Positions 11,405-22,130 of a stretch of DNA of 64,000 nucleotides are shown here, one piece after another. The DNA comes from Dipteris shenzhenensis (lineage: Eukaryota > Polypodiophyta > Polypodiopsida > Gleicheniales). A model generated the notes under the pieces. The model was not told where the DNA came from and did not search any database. It saw only the letters and a program-made list of their open reading frames with translations. The DNA lies in assembly GCA_047967505.1 (NCBI GenBank), contig CM106540.1. One strand, written 5' to 3'. Position numbers and translations under genes: made by a program. Each line of letters starts with the position of its first letter. The first letter of the stretch is position 1.

Positions 11405-12610
11405 CAACCCCCACAACCTCCCACTTAAAGGCGAATGTGCCTTTAAGGGAGAACAACCAATGAACATACTATCCAATGCCCATCAATACATGACAATACT
11501 CAAACCGTTGACTAGGTAGACTCCTCGTCAACATATCTATAGGGTTATCATCTGTATGAACCTTGCTTGATAAGCTCTATGTGCTTGTCCTCAAGTACCT
11601 CCTTGATTAAATGGTACCTACCCTCAATGTGTTTGGTCTTTGCATGAAACACCAGAATCTATGCTAGCTGAATAGCACTCATGGAATCACTATGCAATGT
11701 CGGTACACATGTATGAATCCCCAAATCTCTCACTAGCCAATCAAGCCATATAGCCTCCTTGCGACCCTCTATGGCTACAACATACTCGGCCTCTGTGGTA
11801 GACACAACAATCCACTTCTGTGTGTGAGACATCCACAACACTACACCACCTGCAAAGGTGAACACATAACTAGAAGTGGATTTCCTGCTATCCACATGCC
11901 TTGCATAGTTTGAATCTGTGTACCAAAAGACACACATCTCTCCTCTGCCAAAGTAGATACAAACCTCCTTGGTACCCTTCAATATACTGGCAAACACTCC
12001 CACTGCCTCCCAATGCCTCTTTTCTTGGATTCGCCATGTACCGGCGGTGAACAACTCCGAAGTCCCAATGTAAATGCAATGTTTGGTCTAGTAACCTATC
12101 ATAGCATACATAAGACTCCCAACCACTGATGCATAAGGAACCAGCCATCATATCCCTCTTCTCATCTAAAATGGAGGCAATGGAGTACTTACTGCCTTCA
12201 TCCCCTCCATATTGAAATGCTGCAACACTTTTGTAGCATAATCCTTCTATGAAAGCTAAAGGAGTTTCCTACTCTAGTCATGCATGATGCGCATACCAAG
12301 AATATGACCTGTAGGTTCCAAATCCTTCATGTCAAAGGTCTCATGCAACTTGGCCTTCAATGCATCAAGTTCATAAGTGTTCTTTCTAGCCAATAGCGTA
12401 TCATCCCTTTGCACTTTTCTTCAAATCCTTTCGGTTGTACCATGTAAATTTCCTCATGCAAATCCCCATGCAAGAAAGTTATCTTGACATCCATCTGCAT
12501 AAGCTCCATCTCCTTTGCTGCCACAAGTCCAAGTACACATCTAAGTGTGGTCATCTTCACAACCTGAGAGAAGATCTCATCAAATTTGGCTCGTTGAAGC
12601 CTTGAACCTT
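11405..12610 (-). pseudogene. Ty1/copia RT-RNase H remnant
   Basis: Read on the minus strand from 12610. RT starts at FDEIFSQVVKMTTLR, followed by LMQMDVKITFLHGDLHEEIY (first catalytic Asp region). The sequence then jumps, at about 12395-12405, into the DD of the YVDD box and NTYELDALKAKLHETFDMKD. RNase H follows at 11659-12054 with YTDSNYARHVDSRKSTSSYV and STTEAEYVVAIEGRKEAIWL. Between PKGFEEKCKG and the DD residues an internal deletion has removed the centre of RT, including the Tyr-Val of YVDD. Further stops occur at 12190-12300. The pol end near 11530 is followed by a G-rich polypurine tract (GTGGGAGGTTGTGGGGG, rc of about 11411-11427). Gag, protease and integrase are absent. Confidence 0.85.
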
Positions 12611-13459
12611 TGGGAGTCCAGTGCGCTGTGGAAGGGCCCTTACTGGCTCGTAGATTCTTTGCATGGAGCTTGCGAGGAGGCTAGAGAGGTCCTTGTTGTT
12701 GCAATATATGCAGGTTGATCTGCTTTGCTGAAGGTGCTCCTGCTATCGATGAGGTCGCTTGAAGTTCGTAGAGGTCGTAGTAGGCCGCCTTGCCTTGAGG
12801 CCTTGGACTGTGGTGGCTGTCGAAGCCTTAGAGCTGCTGGATAACCGCGAGCCTCTCCATCTGTGACAAGAGATGGAATAGAACCTCTTTGACAAGAGAT
12901 GAATCTTTTCACAATAGAGCTCTTGAAACTAAATCTCAGGAACTCTCCCTCTCTCAAGGAATGGATTCCTATCTCAATGAAATCTCTCTCACACAATAAG
13001 AATGAACCACAAAATGAATTGAAATCCTCACAAGATGAATGGATAGAAATTCCTCTCAATGGACGGAAATTTCTCTCAATGGAAGTGAAGGGAAGGATCT
13101 CACAATCACTCAAGAGCTCGGGGGGGTCACTCATCATATGTAACCCTATCACGTGAGTTCAACAGAAGGATATTTTTTATTTCTAAAATTTACAGAAATA
13201 AATATACATAAGGGACTTTTTAAAATAGTTTTGGAAAAAATTTACAGATTTGTATAGAAAAGGGGTACATTTTATTAATGAAAAAATTTACAGATAAGGG
13301 ATTTTAAATATAGGCCTTGAACGCACGTGATATAGAGGGTTTATACATAGTGACCCCCCTGAGCTCAAGAGAACTCTCAATTTCACAATCTCTCAATCAC
13401 TCTCTCACACTCTGAAGAATATCAATGCCTCAGCGGAAGGCAAGGGAGCTCTGATACCA
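12611..13459 (-). mobile_element. 5' leader of the copia-type element adjoining LTR copy 2
   Basis: Non-coding sequence between the LTR at 13460-13715 and the RT remnant. The primer-binding site at 13448-13459 (minus strand TGGTATCAGAGC) is perfect and touches the LTR. Short frames here (for example 12640-13152 minus) carry no known motif. A MITE has inserted at 13117-13363. The abrupt change to RT sequence near 12610 shows that gag through early RT was deleted. Confidence 0.65.
13109..13371. mobile_element. MITE copy 2 with 8-bp target duplication
   Basis: The element 13117-13363 (247 bp) is flanked by CTCAAGAG on both sides (13109-13116 and 13364-13371). Termini are CTCGGGGGGGTCACT and the reverse complement of CTCAGGGGGGTCACT. 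The body is about 95 percent identical by eye to copy 1 at 8399-8644 and in the same orientation. It lies within a copia leader, so it is younger than that element. Confidence 0.92.
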
Positions 13460-13715
13460 TGATACAATATGAAGAGGGGAGAGGAGAAGAGTGGAGATGA
13501 GGAGAGAGGGCACAGCTAGAGAGCACACCACAAATGACTAACTGTACACTAGATTTAGTTGAAAAAATAGAATATATACAAACCCTTTAGGGTTAGGGTT
13601 AGGGGATCTAACCCTTTCCTTTATAGCACTCTATAAGTTTAGTGCTATGCACATATGATCATGTGATGGTGCTATGCACACATGATCACATGATGTTGAG
13701 TGTGAACTCTCAACA
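13460..13715 (-). mobile_element. LTR, copia-type family, copy 2
   Basis: 256 bp, plus strand TGATACAATATG...CTCTCAACA, close to copy 1 at 4865-5117 in length, internal landmarks (AGGGTTAGGG, GTGCTATGCACA tandem) and ends. Its perfect primer-binding site marks it as the 5' LTR of a minus-strand element. At 13716 the sequence changes at once to the reading frame of a plus-strand Ty3/gypsy element, so the LTR appears to have inserted into that gag/protease ORF. No 3' LTR partner was found: the polypurine tract near 11.42 kb is followed by unrelated sequence. Confidence 0.85.
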
Positions 13716-14742
13716 CTATCGCCTCAAGTGTGCAAGATTGAGAAAGAAAGAAGAAAAACAAGTATCCTTGTTAGAAGCTTCTTTAGGGGATGAGGAAAGA
13801 GAGGTAATGATGGCTAAACGGGGGCGTGGTAAAGGAAAAGAAGAAGAAGAAAGCAAGGAAGAAGTAGATGAGGAACATCAGGAAGAGGAACACCATAGTA
13901 AGAAAAAGAAGGCATTTAGAAGGAGAATTAGCCAGTTAGACTTTCCTTTAGGGCAAGGCATTGGAAGCTATGACTTGTTGTCTGACCTTAAAGAAAAGGA
14001 AGCTCATATCACCTTTGGTCAATTACTTGCTTTGTCTCCAAACCTACGGAAGGAATGGGGAAAGCTAGCAAGCACAAGAGTGTCAAAGAAGAAAAAGAAG
14101 AAAAGTGCCATTCCTATTGTTCAAAAGGTAGATATAGATGTTGGTGATGATGTACCTATGGTTGATGTGATCATTGATGGTCAAGTGATTTCTAATGTGT
14201 ACATTGATGGAGGTGCATCGATTAATGTCATGAGTGGGAAGACCATGACAGATGCTGATTTAAAATACTATAGTACTACCTCTCCTTATCGCATTAAATT
14301 GGCTAACAATACTAGGGTAAAGACCTTAGGAGTTGTGAAGAATCTAGAAGTGGACGTATGTGGAATTTTTGTGCCGACTACTTTTCAGGTGATCCCTACC
14401 AAGCCAGATGCACATGCCTATCCATTGATTTTGGGAAGGCCTTAGCTATGCAAGGTGAATGATGTTCAAAAGTGGGATACTGGAGAATTGATTTTGCAAG
14501 GAAATGATAAGAAGGTGCGCTACAACATCAGAAGTCACAAAAAGGAAGTTGTTAAGGAGGAGTCTTCAACATCAGAGAGTTCGAGCTCTGACTTAATCGA
14601 TGAAGAAGAAGAGACAGGGTGTAGCTCCGAGGAGTCCAACTCAGAGGGTGAGGTGGAAGGAGTGGGATCTGGTCTTTGTCTTGGTGCTGATCAGGATGAG
14701 AGTCGGGAGGGAACAAGGTGGTGGTACAAGAAGATCCTATAG
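13716..14742 (+). pseudogene. Ty3/gypsy (Tat-like) gag-protease segment
   Basis: The open frame is cut at its 5' end by the LTR at 13715. It has a Lys/Glu-rich linker (13800-13920) followed by a retropepsin region. The active-site motif reads YIDGGASINVMS near 14203-14235 where D-T/S-G-A-S is expected, so the middle residue is altered. The second conserved motif PLILGRP is at about 14425-14445 and is followed by a TAG where Trp is expected. A Ser/Glu-rich acidic tail follows (14560-14740). In the intact element this segment would process the polyprotein. Confidence 0.8.
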
Positions 14743-15039
14743 AGACACCATGTGGAAGATGTGGAGCACACTAAACGATGCCAACGCAATGAAGAGCTTC
14801 TTGGTGATTCTCTATTAGGTAGTGAGAAGCTCCAATACTTGGATATGCTAGATGATTTTCCATGTCTCTTTGCAACAAGCTATTCACAGGTTTGTCCAGT
14901 CTCTCTTTGGAGCACAAGATTGAGTTGAAGATAAAAAGCAAGCCAATTGTGCAACACTTAAGGCAATTGGGGGTGATCTAAGCTAAGGCACTAAAGAAAG
15001 AGGTAACACAACTACTTGAGGCAGGATTCATCTTCCTGT

Positions 15040-16195
15040 TGATAACTTAGAATGGATATCTCCTATAGTTGTCACACCAAAGAAAGGAAATAAGTGGTGG
15101 GTTTGTGTGGACTTTCGTCCTTTGAATGCATGCACTAATAGGGATCATTTCCCTTTGCTGTTCCAAGATGATATACTAGACCAAGTGGTAGGGCATGAGA
15201 TGTATTTTGTATGTGATGGGTATTCTGGGTACTTTCAAATTTGTATTCGGGAGGAACATAAAAAGAAAACATCATTTGTCACACCTTGGGGAGTTTTTGC
15301 TTACAGAGTGATGCCTTTTGGGTTGACCAATGCACCAGCTACATTTCAAAGGTTTATGAGTTAAGTGCTCGAGCCTTACTTGGGAAAGTTTATGAGGGTG
15401 CTTTTGGATGATTTTTGCATTTATTCTCGGTGCATGGATCACATGGAGAAGTTAAAGATGGCCTTAGCTAGGATTGATGAAGAAAAAGGGTGTCTGAATC
15501 CTAGCAAGTGTCATTTGGCTCAAACAAAAGTAGCCTTGTTGGGGCATATTGTGTTTGAAAAAGGCATGCAAATGCATCCTGACAAGGTTCAAGCAATCAT
15601 GGCATTGCCAAGTCCTGAGAATGTCATTGGTGTTCATAGAATTCTAGGAAAAAGCAAGTATTATCAACTCTTTTGTGATGATTTCATAGAGATAGTGCAT
15701 CCCATGAACTTGTTGACAAGAAAAGGAGTTTCTTTCCAATGGGATGTGGAGCAACAAGAGTATTTTCAGCAACTTAAGGAGGCCATGAGTAAGGGCCCAA
15801 TATTGAAGCCCCCTGATTGACCTCAAGACTTTTATGTAAATCCAAGTGTATCTTTGCATTCAGTTGGTGCTGTATTGCTACAAAAAGGAGAGGCAGGTAG
15901 AATGCAACCCATCTATTATGCCAGTCGATAGCTTACAAAGGTGGAAACAAGGTATGAAGAAATGGATCAGCAAGCCCTCTCTTTGGTGTTCTTAGTCAGA
16001 AAGTTTCACTCCTATTTATTAACTTGGCCATTTTTCTTCCTTACCTCTCAGTCTATATTAGCATATCTAGTTCGCAAGCCTAATCCTGGGGGGATATTTG
16101 CAAAATGGTTGTCAGAGCTTCAAGATTTCTCTTTCTCTTTTGTCACTGAAAATACCACTAGGTCCACTATGGCAGATTTGCTCACAGGGATCTAA
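15040..16195 (+). pseudogene. Ty3/gypsy (Tat-like) reverse transcriptase and RNase H
   Basis: RT motifs in order: VDFRPLNACTNRDHFPLLFQ (about 15107), YFVCDGYSGYFQI (about 15205), [16 protein letters not shown] (about 15309) and the catalytic LLDDF (about 15403), which keeps both Asp. The thumb region has CHLAQTKVALLGHIV. RNase H follows (15820-16195) but its first Asp region is degraded (FYVNPSVSLHSVGAVL, Asp to Asn). Stops interrupt at 15362 (TAA), 15818 (TGA), 15928 (TAG) and 16192 (TAA). The original would copy element RNA into DNA. Confidence 0.85.
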
Positions 16196-16215
16196 GAGAA
16201 GAAAAGAAATATAAG

Positions 16216-16703
16216 GTGGACATTAATGATAAAAGGGAGACACCACCAACAGCTTTTGTCTTGTATTTTGATGGGGCTTTTAGTCCTTCATGCCAACAAG
16301 GAGCCAGGGGGATAGTCCTGATGAATTCTAAAGGTCAAGAGGTGTGGGCAAAGGACAAGAGCTTCCAGGTATCACAACTAACAATGCATCTGAGTATAAT
16401 GCTTTGATTCTTGGTTTGGAGGGTTGTCTTCAAAGTCAAGTTAAATAATTAGAAGTAAGAGGAGATTCTCAGGTTATTATAAAGCAAATGCAAGGGCATT
16501 ACAAGACAAGAAGTCCTCATTTGAAGGAGCTTAATCAAAAGGCTATGGCACTATGTAGTCAATTTGATTTTTGCAAGTTTGTTCATATAAATAGAAAAGA
16601 AAATCAAAGGGCAGATGAGTTGGCTACTCAAGCCATTCTAGTACAAGACCAGGGGGTGGTTTCTTTGGTAGACACTGGATGGCCAGAACTACAAGATGTT
16701 TAG
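16216..16703 (+). pseudogene. second, plant-type RNase H domain (Tat lineage hallmark)
   Basis: Starting FVLYFDGAFSPSCQQGARGI (about 16256), continuing after a frameshift through NASEYNALILGLEGCL and LEVRGDSQVIIKQMQGHY, to KENQRADELATQA near 16600-16640. These are the D-E-D-D landmarks of an RNase HI of the kind that lies between RT-RNH and integrase in Tat-lineage elements. A TAA near 16446 and the frameshift around 16370-16380 make it inactive. Confidence 0.8.
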
Positions 16704-16739
16704 CAATATGTGAAAGAAGGCACGTTTCCTCGAGGGTTA

Positions 16740-16902
16740 ACTCCACAATAGAAGCAAAGATTGGTTACTTTTGGCCACGCCTCCATAAGGATGTATATGA
16801 ATGTCACCAATGGAACCTATCAGCTTGACGATGTTGACGGCACGGTGATACCCGGATGCACCAATGAGTATCACCTAAAATTCTTCTATGATCGACCGCC
16901 TT
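16740..16902 (+). pseudogene. integrase remnant fused to polyprotein C-terminus by deletion
   Basis: A short YFWPRLHKDVYEC piece (about 16770-16806), the start of the integrase zinc-binding domain, is followed within a few codons by a terminal piece (YQLDDVDGTVIPG, YHLKFFYDR) that normally ends such polyproteins. The entire catalytic core between them is missing. A stop follows at about 16902. Confidence 0.65.
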
Positions 16903-16937
16903 AAGGGCGAGAAAACCCTCTCTATCACTAGAGAGGA

Positions 16938-16955
16938 TCTGCTGGGGGGGAAAAG
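16938..16955 (+). promoter_or_regulatory. polypurine tract
   Basis: The purine run GGGGGGGAAAAG lies just before a TG dinucleotide and just after the end of the Tat-like pol remnant. This is the expected position of the plus-strand primer of an LTR element. Confidence 0.65.
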
Positions 16956-18500
16956 ATGTGATGCCAAAAATTGATATTTTTTATTTGGCATTGTAGGTAT
17001 TGTTTTATTCTATGTTTGCTAAGAGTTCGAGTATCAAGTGATAGCCTAGCGTCTCTCACTTATTTCTATTTTCTAAGATATTGTATGGGATTGAGAGGAT
17101 GAGTGGAATGGATCATTGTAAGTACCATGTGTATGAAAAAAAAAAAAAACCTGGTATGGGGTGAGAGTTATTTGTGTATGGGATATTATGGGGTTTTTAG
17201 AACATAGGAAGAGTGAGTCATATAAAGAGGTGGGCTCATGTCCATGTCTTCCAATAATATAAGAGACATCACATGCCAAGCGTATGGAAGGCATGTGGAG
17301 GAGTGTGGAGTCGAGAGAAATCCTTCTAGAATTTCTATGTGGAATAAGGAGGATGTGGACATATGGAAAAGAGAGGGTCCCTATGGGCTCCATGTGGAAA
17401 GACTCTTGACTTTCTCAATATTTTAAGAGTCTTGAGCATCTTTTGATGGGACACATGGCAAGAGTAGCCAAAAAGGACATGGATGGTGACATATAGGCTT
17501 ATGTGATTGATGGGAAAAAGAATCTACAAGCAGCAATTGTAAATGGGTGGAGGGTGACAAAATTTCTCTAAAAGGAGCCCTCCTCTCCCTTGTTCAACAT
17601 CTCTTCCACCATTAGGCCTCATGCTGCTGTAGCTCTAGTCTTCTCAAGCCTCTTCCATGAGCCTTCTCTCCCTCTTGTAGATATTCTCTTATGTAGGCTC
17701 TAGAGTCCATCTCTCTCTAGTTCATTCTCTCTCTATGAGTAGTCTTGGAGGTTCCGCTCCCTCTCGTACGTATGAAACCTTTTCTTCTCCCTTGTGTTTG
17801 TAGTATTTTGAGTTACATTAGAGTGGAGTCTCACTCTATTGTTAATGAAGGTCACTTTAGGTTCTCTCTCTTGAGTGTCTCTTCCCTTTTTCCATTGCTT
17901 TCTCTTCCAAAGTGCTGAGAAGTGTAGTCTATTCGGTTGCTCATTGCACGTACATGGTTTATCTATTTCCCAAGCCACAAAGGGGTTTCTCATTCCCTCC
18001 TAGGCGATCTCTATGGGACCAATCAGCACTAGTAGAAGGAGTAGGTATTTTTCATGACAGGTTGACCCTTTGTCAGTATTTTGCTCATAACTTTTTGCTC
18101 GGTGGTCCGATTTGGACGAAACTTATATCAACATGAAGCTCTCTTCAAGGAGCATCATGCTATATCTTCAATTATTATATTAGATGTTAAACAAAAAATC
18201 TATGACTCTCTGTGTGTGACTATTTCTTTTTTAGATAGTCTTACCCCCGTCTAGTAAACTGCCCATATCTTTCTGACCGCTTCTCCATTTCTTACGAAAC
18301 TTATATTAGAGTGAAGCCCATTTCAAGGCGCATCTCAATATGTGATTGAATATTTTATATCATGTCTTTGCTGAAAGTTATGGGTTGATTGTGTTATGAC
18401 AATTTGGAGAGTGTTTTGAGCTAAGTGTAAAGGTGTCTACGTCGGAACCTACCCATCTGACCCAATCAGCCCCTTCAAACTCCACGATATATATCAGTTC
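16956..18500 (+). mobile_element. probable 3' LTR of the Tat-like element (right end uncertain)
   Basis: Begins TGTGATGCC immediately after the polypurine tract. No ORF crosses the region; it includes a T/C-rich stretch at 17580-17760. The phrase ACGAAACTTATAT(C/T)A occurs twice (18117 and 18295), suggesting an internal duplication of roughly 180 bp. The right boundary is not determined because no partner LTR is present in the window. Confidence 0.5.
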
Positions 18501-18799
18501 GTGTCGTGTTGAGCTGCAAGATCTTCTTTCAACAACATATCACTCTTCTCTTTGGTGCAGACTGGCTTGCTGAGATTATGGCCTCCACTGATCCTTTCCT
18601 TCTCCCTATGCTTGCATACAACATCACGTGTGATGTTACCATCTTCATTCTCATATAAGGGAGGATAGTATGGTGTGGTCTCTTGGTATAAAAGTTTCTT
18701 TTTAATGTCCCCTTCCCAGTGATGAATATCTCTATCACTCAGTTTGAAAGCAGTAGGAAGTGAAGAGGTGCGTGAAGTTTATTACCCCCAACTTCATGT
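18501..18799. other. no recognisable gene
   Basis: Short unassigned stretch between the presumed Tat-like LTR and the 3' end of the small LTR element. The only longer frame (18529-18738 minus) has no known motif. Confidence 0.45.
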
Positions 18800-19070
18800 C
18801 ACAATAGTCCTCCTAAAATGATTGTCTTGGATTTTGAGTGTTTTCCAAAGATGTCTAGGTCCTAGGTCTATACCCTTAGTCAATTTACCAGGAAAACGCC
18901 AAGATGCATAAGAAACCAAGAGTCCTAGGAGTGAGTACTGGTTGGGGCCATGACTTGGAGCATCTCAGATACTACTACCGTGACAGGAGTGAGATATTGG
19001 TAGGGGCCATCATGGAGCATCCCATGTACTATTATAGCGATGGATGAGGTCATCAATTTGTGGGGGGGTA
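18800..19070 (+). mobile_element. 3' interior of the small LTR element with polypurine tract
   Basis: 18800-18910 matches the reverse complement of 5118-5170 and of 52310-52420, so it is the same element in the opposite orientation. After CCAAGAT (about 18911) it diverges from the 52-kb copy. It ends in ATTTGTGGGGGGGTA (19056-19070), a polypurine tract directly before the LTR. Confidence 0.7.
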
Positions 19071-19423
19071 TGTAGAGTCAAATTGACGTAATGGATTATA
19101 CTAAGGATCACAAGGTCTCTTGTTGTGAGTGTGATCACATGAGTGAGTGTGTGGACATATGTGTGTGTGTACGTGTGCCTGGTTAGGTGTCAGTAGGTGT
19201 GATTGAGTGAATCTAGGTATGTGGTGTGTGATTGAGAGATTCATGGAGGTGGTGGCTTGATTATAGGAACTTGGTGGCTTCTGTTGTGACATCACATATG
19301 ATGTACACTGGATATAACATGGTGCCTACATAATGTCCCTCTATTCATGAATACAATGCTTTGGCCTTTGTTTCTATCTCGTGTACTCTCTGCCTCTACC
19401 ATGATCTCAATTATGCTCCAACA
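19071..19423 (+). mobile_element. 3' LTR of the small LTR element
   Basis: 353 bp, TGTAGAGTCAAATTGACG...TGCTCCAACA, the fullest LTR of this family here. It contains a (GT)n-like stretch at 19125-19175 and a TATAAC/TAATG region near 19312-19335. It is followed by CCTGC (minus strand GCAGG), matching GCAAG at the other half of the host gene with one mismatch. Confidence 0.85.
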
Positions 19424-20240
19424 CCTGCATGATGGTTCTACTCTTGTGAGGCATATGCTCTGTGCTATTATCCACAAAGTGTTGAATGAGAGGCCTTACC
19501 ATACCCATGTGCTTCTTGCACCTCCTCACAATCCCTAAATTCCCATGCACATATCATTGCACATCTTTCTCAAATTGCTACCTGTATCAATAAAAATATG
19601 TCCTTGGAATTCCATGCATCTCATACCATTCTCTACAACACACATCCTGAGTGTTTACCCTGAAGTTGTAGCATATCCTCCCAGTGTAGTTATGTGATGC
19701 CAAGCCATTGACAACACATTGTATATAAATATTGTACAAGACTCCAAGGAGCTTCCCCAAAATTTCTTCCTTACAGTAATTAAGAGGTCTTGCCCAGCAT
19801 TTTGGCAACACGTACTCCCACAACAATTGATGGAAGAGACTTGCAACACCGAATCTAGTGACATTTTGTACATTGGTGTTGGAGGATCTCTTTGTTTAGG
19901 CGCCCTGTTAATGAAAGTGTACCTTCTTTTCTTTGAAGTTGGATCATCCCTTTTCAACATTTGATCATTGACCACCTCATATATGATAGCAACATGGTCC
20001 ATGGGCACATATTGTTGCAATGGGCTTCCTTCAAGTAAGGCAATATGCTTGATGGGCCACTTAGCTAGGTTGAGAGAGCCGACATCCCCTTTCATTATGA
20101 TTACCAAAAATTTATTATGAACAAACTGCAACCAAAGAATTTCATAAGACCAACAAAGATGTCCTTTTAGTGGGGAAGAATGGCACCAATGCCTTTCTCC
20201 ATGTGGGATTGTGAAGAATGGCATTGGTGCCATAATCCAT
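19424..20240 (-). pseudogene. DUF7869-type gene, N-terminal half (broken)
   Basis: Minus-strand pieces: NCCGSTCCQNAGQDLLITVR (about 19790-19850), FWGSSLESCTIFIYNVL, then in another frame VCCREWYEMHGIPRTYFY (about 19587-19640), and finally LIQHFVDNSTEHMPHKSRT up to the LTR at 19423. These correspond to the Cys-cluster and W-Y-x-x-H-G-I-P region that precedes the DUF7869 core in proteins of this family. The protein-level break, next to GCAGG and the LTR, is exactly where copies at 6505 and 54067 start, so the three pieces derive from one ancestral disrupted gene. At least one frameshift separates the two frames. Confidence 0.65.
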
Positions 20241-20254
20241 GTGAGTATGTCTTT

Positions 20255-20720
20255 CTATGAAAATTTACGTTAATTTTATATGATTCTTAGTAAAATTATG
20301 AAAAACAATGAATTTGATAAAAGTCACAATAAATATAGATATTGTTTCCAATATAGACACCAAACTGAACATTAAGAAAATTTTCAAAACTAGGCTAGAG
20401 TAAGGCTTTGATAGCATTGATAAACAACTGCATGATACAAGGGGTAGAAGTGATAAATATGAATTCTTGAAGGTCTGGATTTATTGTAACAAATTTCCAA
20501 AATTTTTGGCCATGCAATACTTGCATTTGTAGTGTCCACTAAGCAAAGACATGTTTGCAAAGTTTGTAGTGTTTAATACTATAATACAATATCTATGCTT
20601 TTAGATCATGCATTGTACATTTTTTGGGACATGGGGAGAGGCACTAGTGCTATTATCTCCTCCCACAATGAGGACATAGAGAAAGGCACTAGTGGCATTC
20701 TCCATAACCTTAATATAGGA
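20255..20720 (-). repeat. dispersed repeat, inverted copy of 51105-51565
   Basis: The reverse complement of 51105-51565 runs through this interval with about 90 percent identity, including GATACAAGGGGTAGAAGTG and the TTTGGCCATGCAATACTTGC region. In both places it lies on the 5' side of DUF7869-type sequence (read in gene orientation), so it may be the left terminal region of the DUF7869-carrying element. No coding motif is seen. Confidence 0.8.
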
Positions 20721-20846
20721 AAAATGGCACTAGAGAAGAATGGCACTAGTGCCATTCTCTCTATGAGTTGAGAGAGAAAGGTTGCACTATTTGCATTCTC
20801 TATGGATGTTTAGAGAGATTGGCACTAGTGCCTTTCCCTAATAAGA
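20637..20846. repeat. cluster of GGCACTAGTGCC-type palindromes
   Basis: The 12-bp palindrome GGCACTAGTGCC or one- to two-base variants (GGCACTAGTGCT, GGCACTAGTGGC, TGCACTATTTGC) occur about every 40-50 bp. They are usually preceded by GAGAAAG or GAGAATG. A diverged pair (GGCACCAATGCC, GGCATTGGTGCC) lies at about 20187-20231. The same motif occurs in the related segment near 51130-51185. Confidence 0.7.
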
Positions 20847-20950
20847 CAATGGAATCAGTGATGGCAATGGATAATGGTCGTATTTTATAGTTCTTTATTG
20901 GTTTCCTATGCTTCTGTGCTTCATTGACATTGTTGAATACACTCTAAAGA

Positions 20951-22130
20951 ATGAAAATACTTTTATTATCCTCAATTTCCACAAGGACCAATGATGATGC
21001 ATTGAAGGATATGGAGACATCAAATGTAGAGGACAACATACCACCCAAAACGGGGACAGTCAATGACACGATGGATACAAGAGGTATAGAAAAACTCTTA
21101 ACACCAGAATTGGAGACAATTGCAAGGAATATCATTAATCCTATACTTTTAGAAGAGAACATGGATGAACATACTGACTGAACATTGGAGACAAGAATAT
21201 ATAAGCATATTGTTGTTGCAAACATGTCTGAAAATGTAGCACCTGACAATTTGGATGAGTTAGAAACCAGCAACTTTAAGGAGAATTGGGATCTACATAC
21301 ACATACAATTTCATTGGATATGCCATGAATAATAATCATATTAGACCTAAATGGCTTGCTATTGAGTCGTTGCCTATTCAAGTCACCAATACATCCATCT
21401 ATTATGCATGACAAAAATAGTTATATGGTTGTTCATCCTAGGTGCATAGAATTCCTTAAAATCTTGCTACAGATACTTAATGTAGGTATTAGGTCAACTG
21501 CAATGGAGGATAACGTACTTGATATGGTAGGAAAGCCGCAAAATTATGCAAATGAGGCCTCCTTTCTTTGTTATATGGTCTTAGCAAGGATGCTACACTT
21601 ATAGTAAGACAAGGATAAATAGGCCCGACAAGGTTGGTGTTGAGAGGCAATGTTCAAACCCTTACACATTTGGATGGGATGCTAGAAGGACAATCCTTGT
21701 TGATGACTCTTAGCCCTCCATCAAATTGCATATTTCCTTCTATGTTTGATGTACAAGACAAGGATGATAATATTCTACTGGGAGATGTGATGCCTTACTT
21801 ACTACAACTCAATGAAGCAAAAGATGTGTGCAGCATGATCGAGACAAATCAGTATGGACAATTACCTATGATGGAAGGGCATAAGGATTTCAACCTTGTC
21901 TAGAAAGTAATTGATGAATGGAGGGAGGAAAATCATGCATGGTCAAGAATGGAATATAAAACAAGAAATCTTCCTCTTGCAGACCAACTAAGAGAGAGGA
22001 CTATAGGTGATAATACAAAACCAAAGGTTGTACACCCTAGGGCAATTCATGGTGGTGATGGCAATCTCACTCAAATGGGATTGGAAGTTTATTATTTTGT
22101 CAATGATAACATAGTTAGGCACTAATTACC
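20951..22130 (+). pseudogene. unrecognised coding remnant
   Basis: Several plus-strand frames follow each other: 20951-21181 (acidic, Thr-rich), 21356-21604, 21634-21903 and, past a TAG at 21901, a piece continuing to about 22125 (DEWREENHAWSRMEY, HGGDGNLTQMGLEVYYFVND). The pieces have protein-like composition and are separated by single stops, so a decayed gene of about 390 codons is plausible. I do not recognise a domain. Confidence 0.4.

Noticed and set aside
17073-18136. Short ORFs within the presumed Tat-like 3' LTR
   Set aside because: Each is under 110 codons, without motif, and on alternating strands; LTR sequence explains them better.
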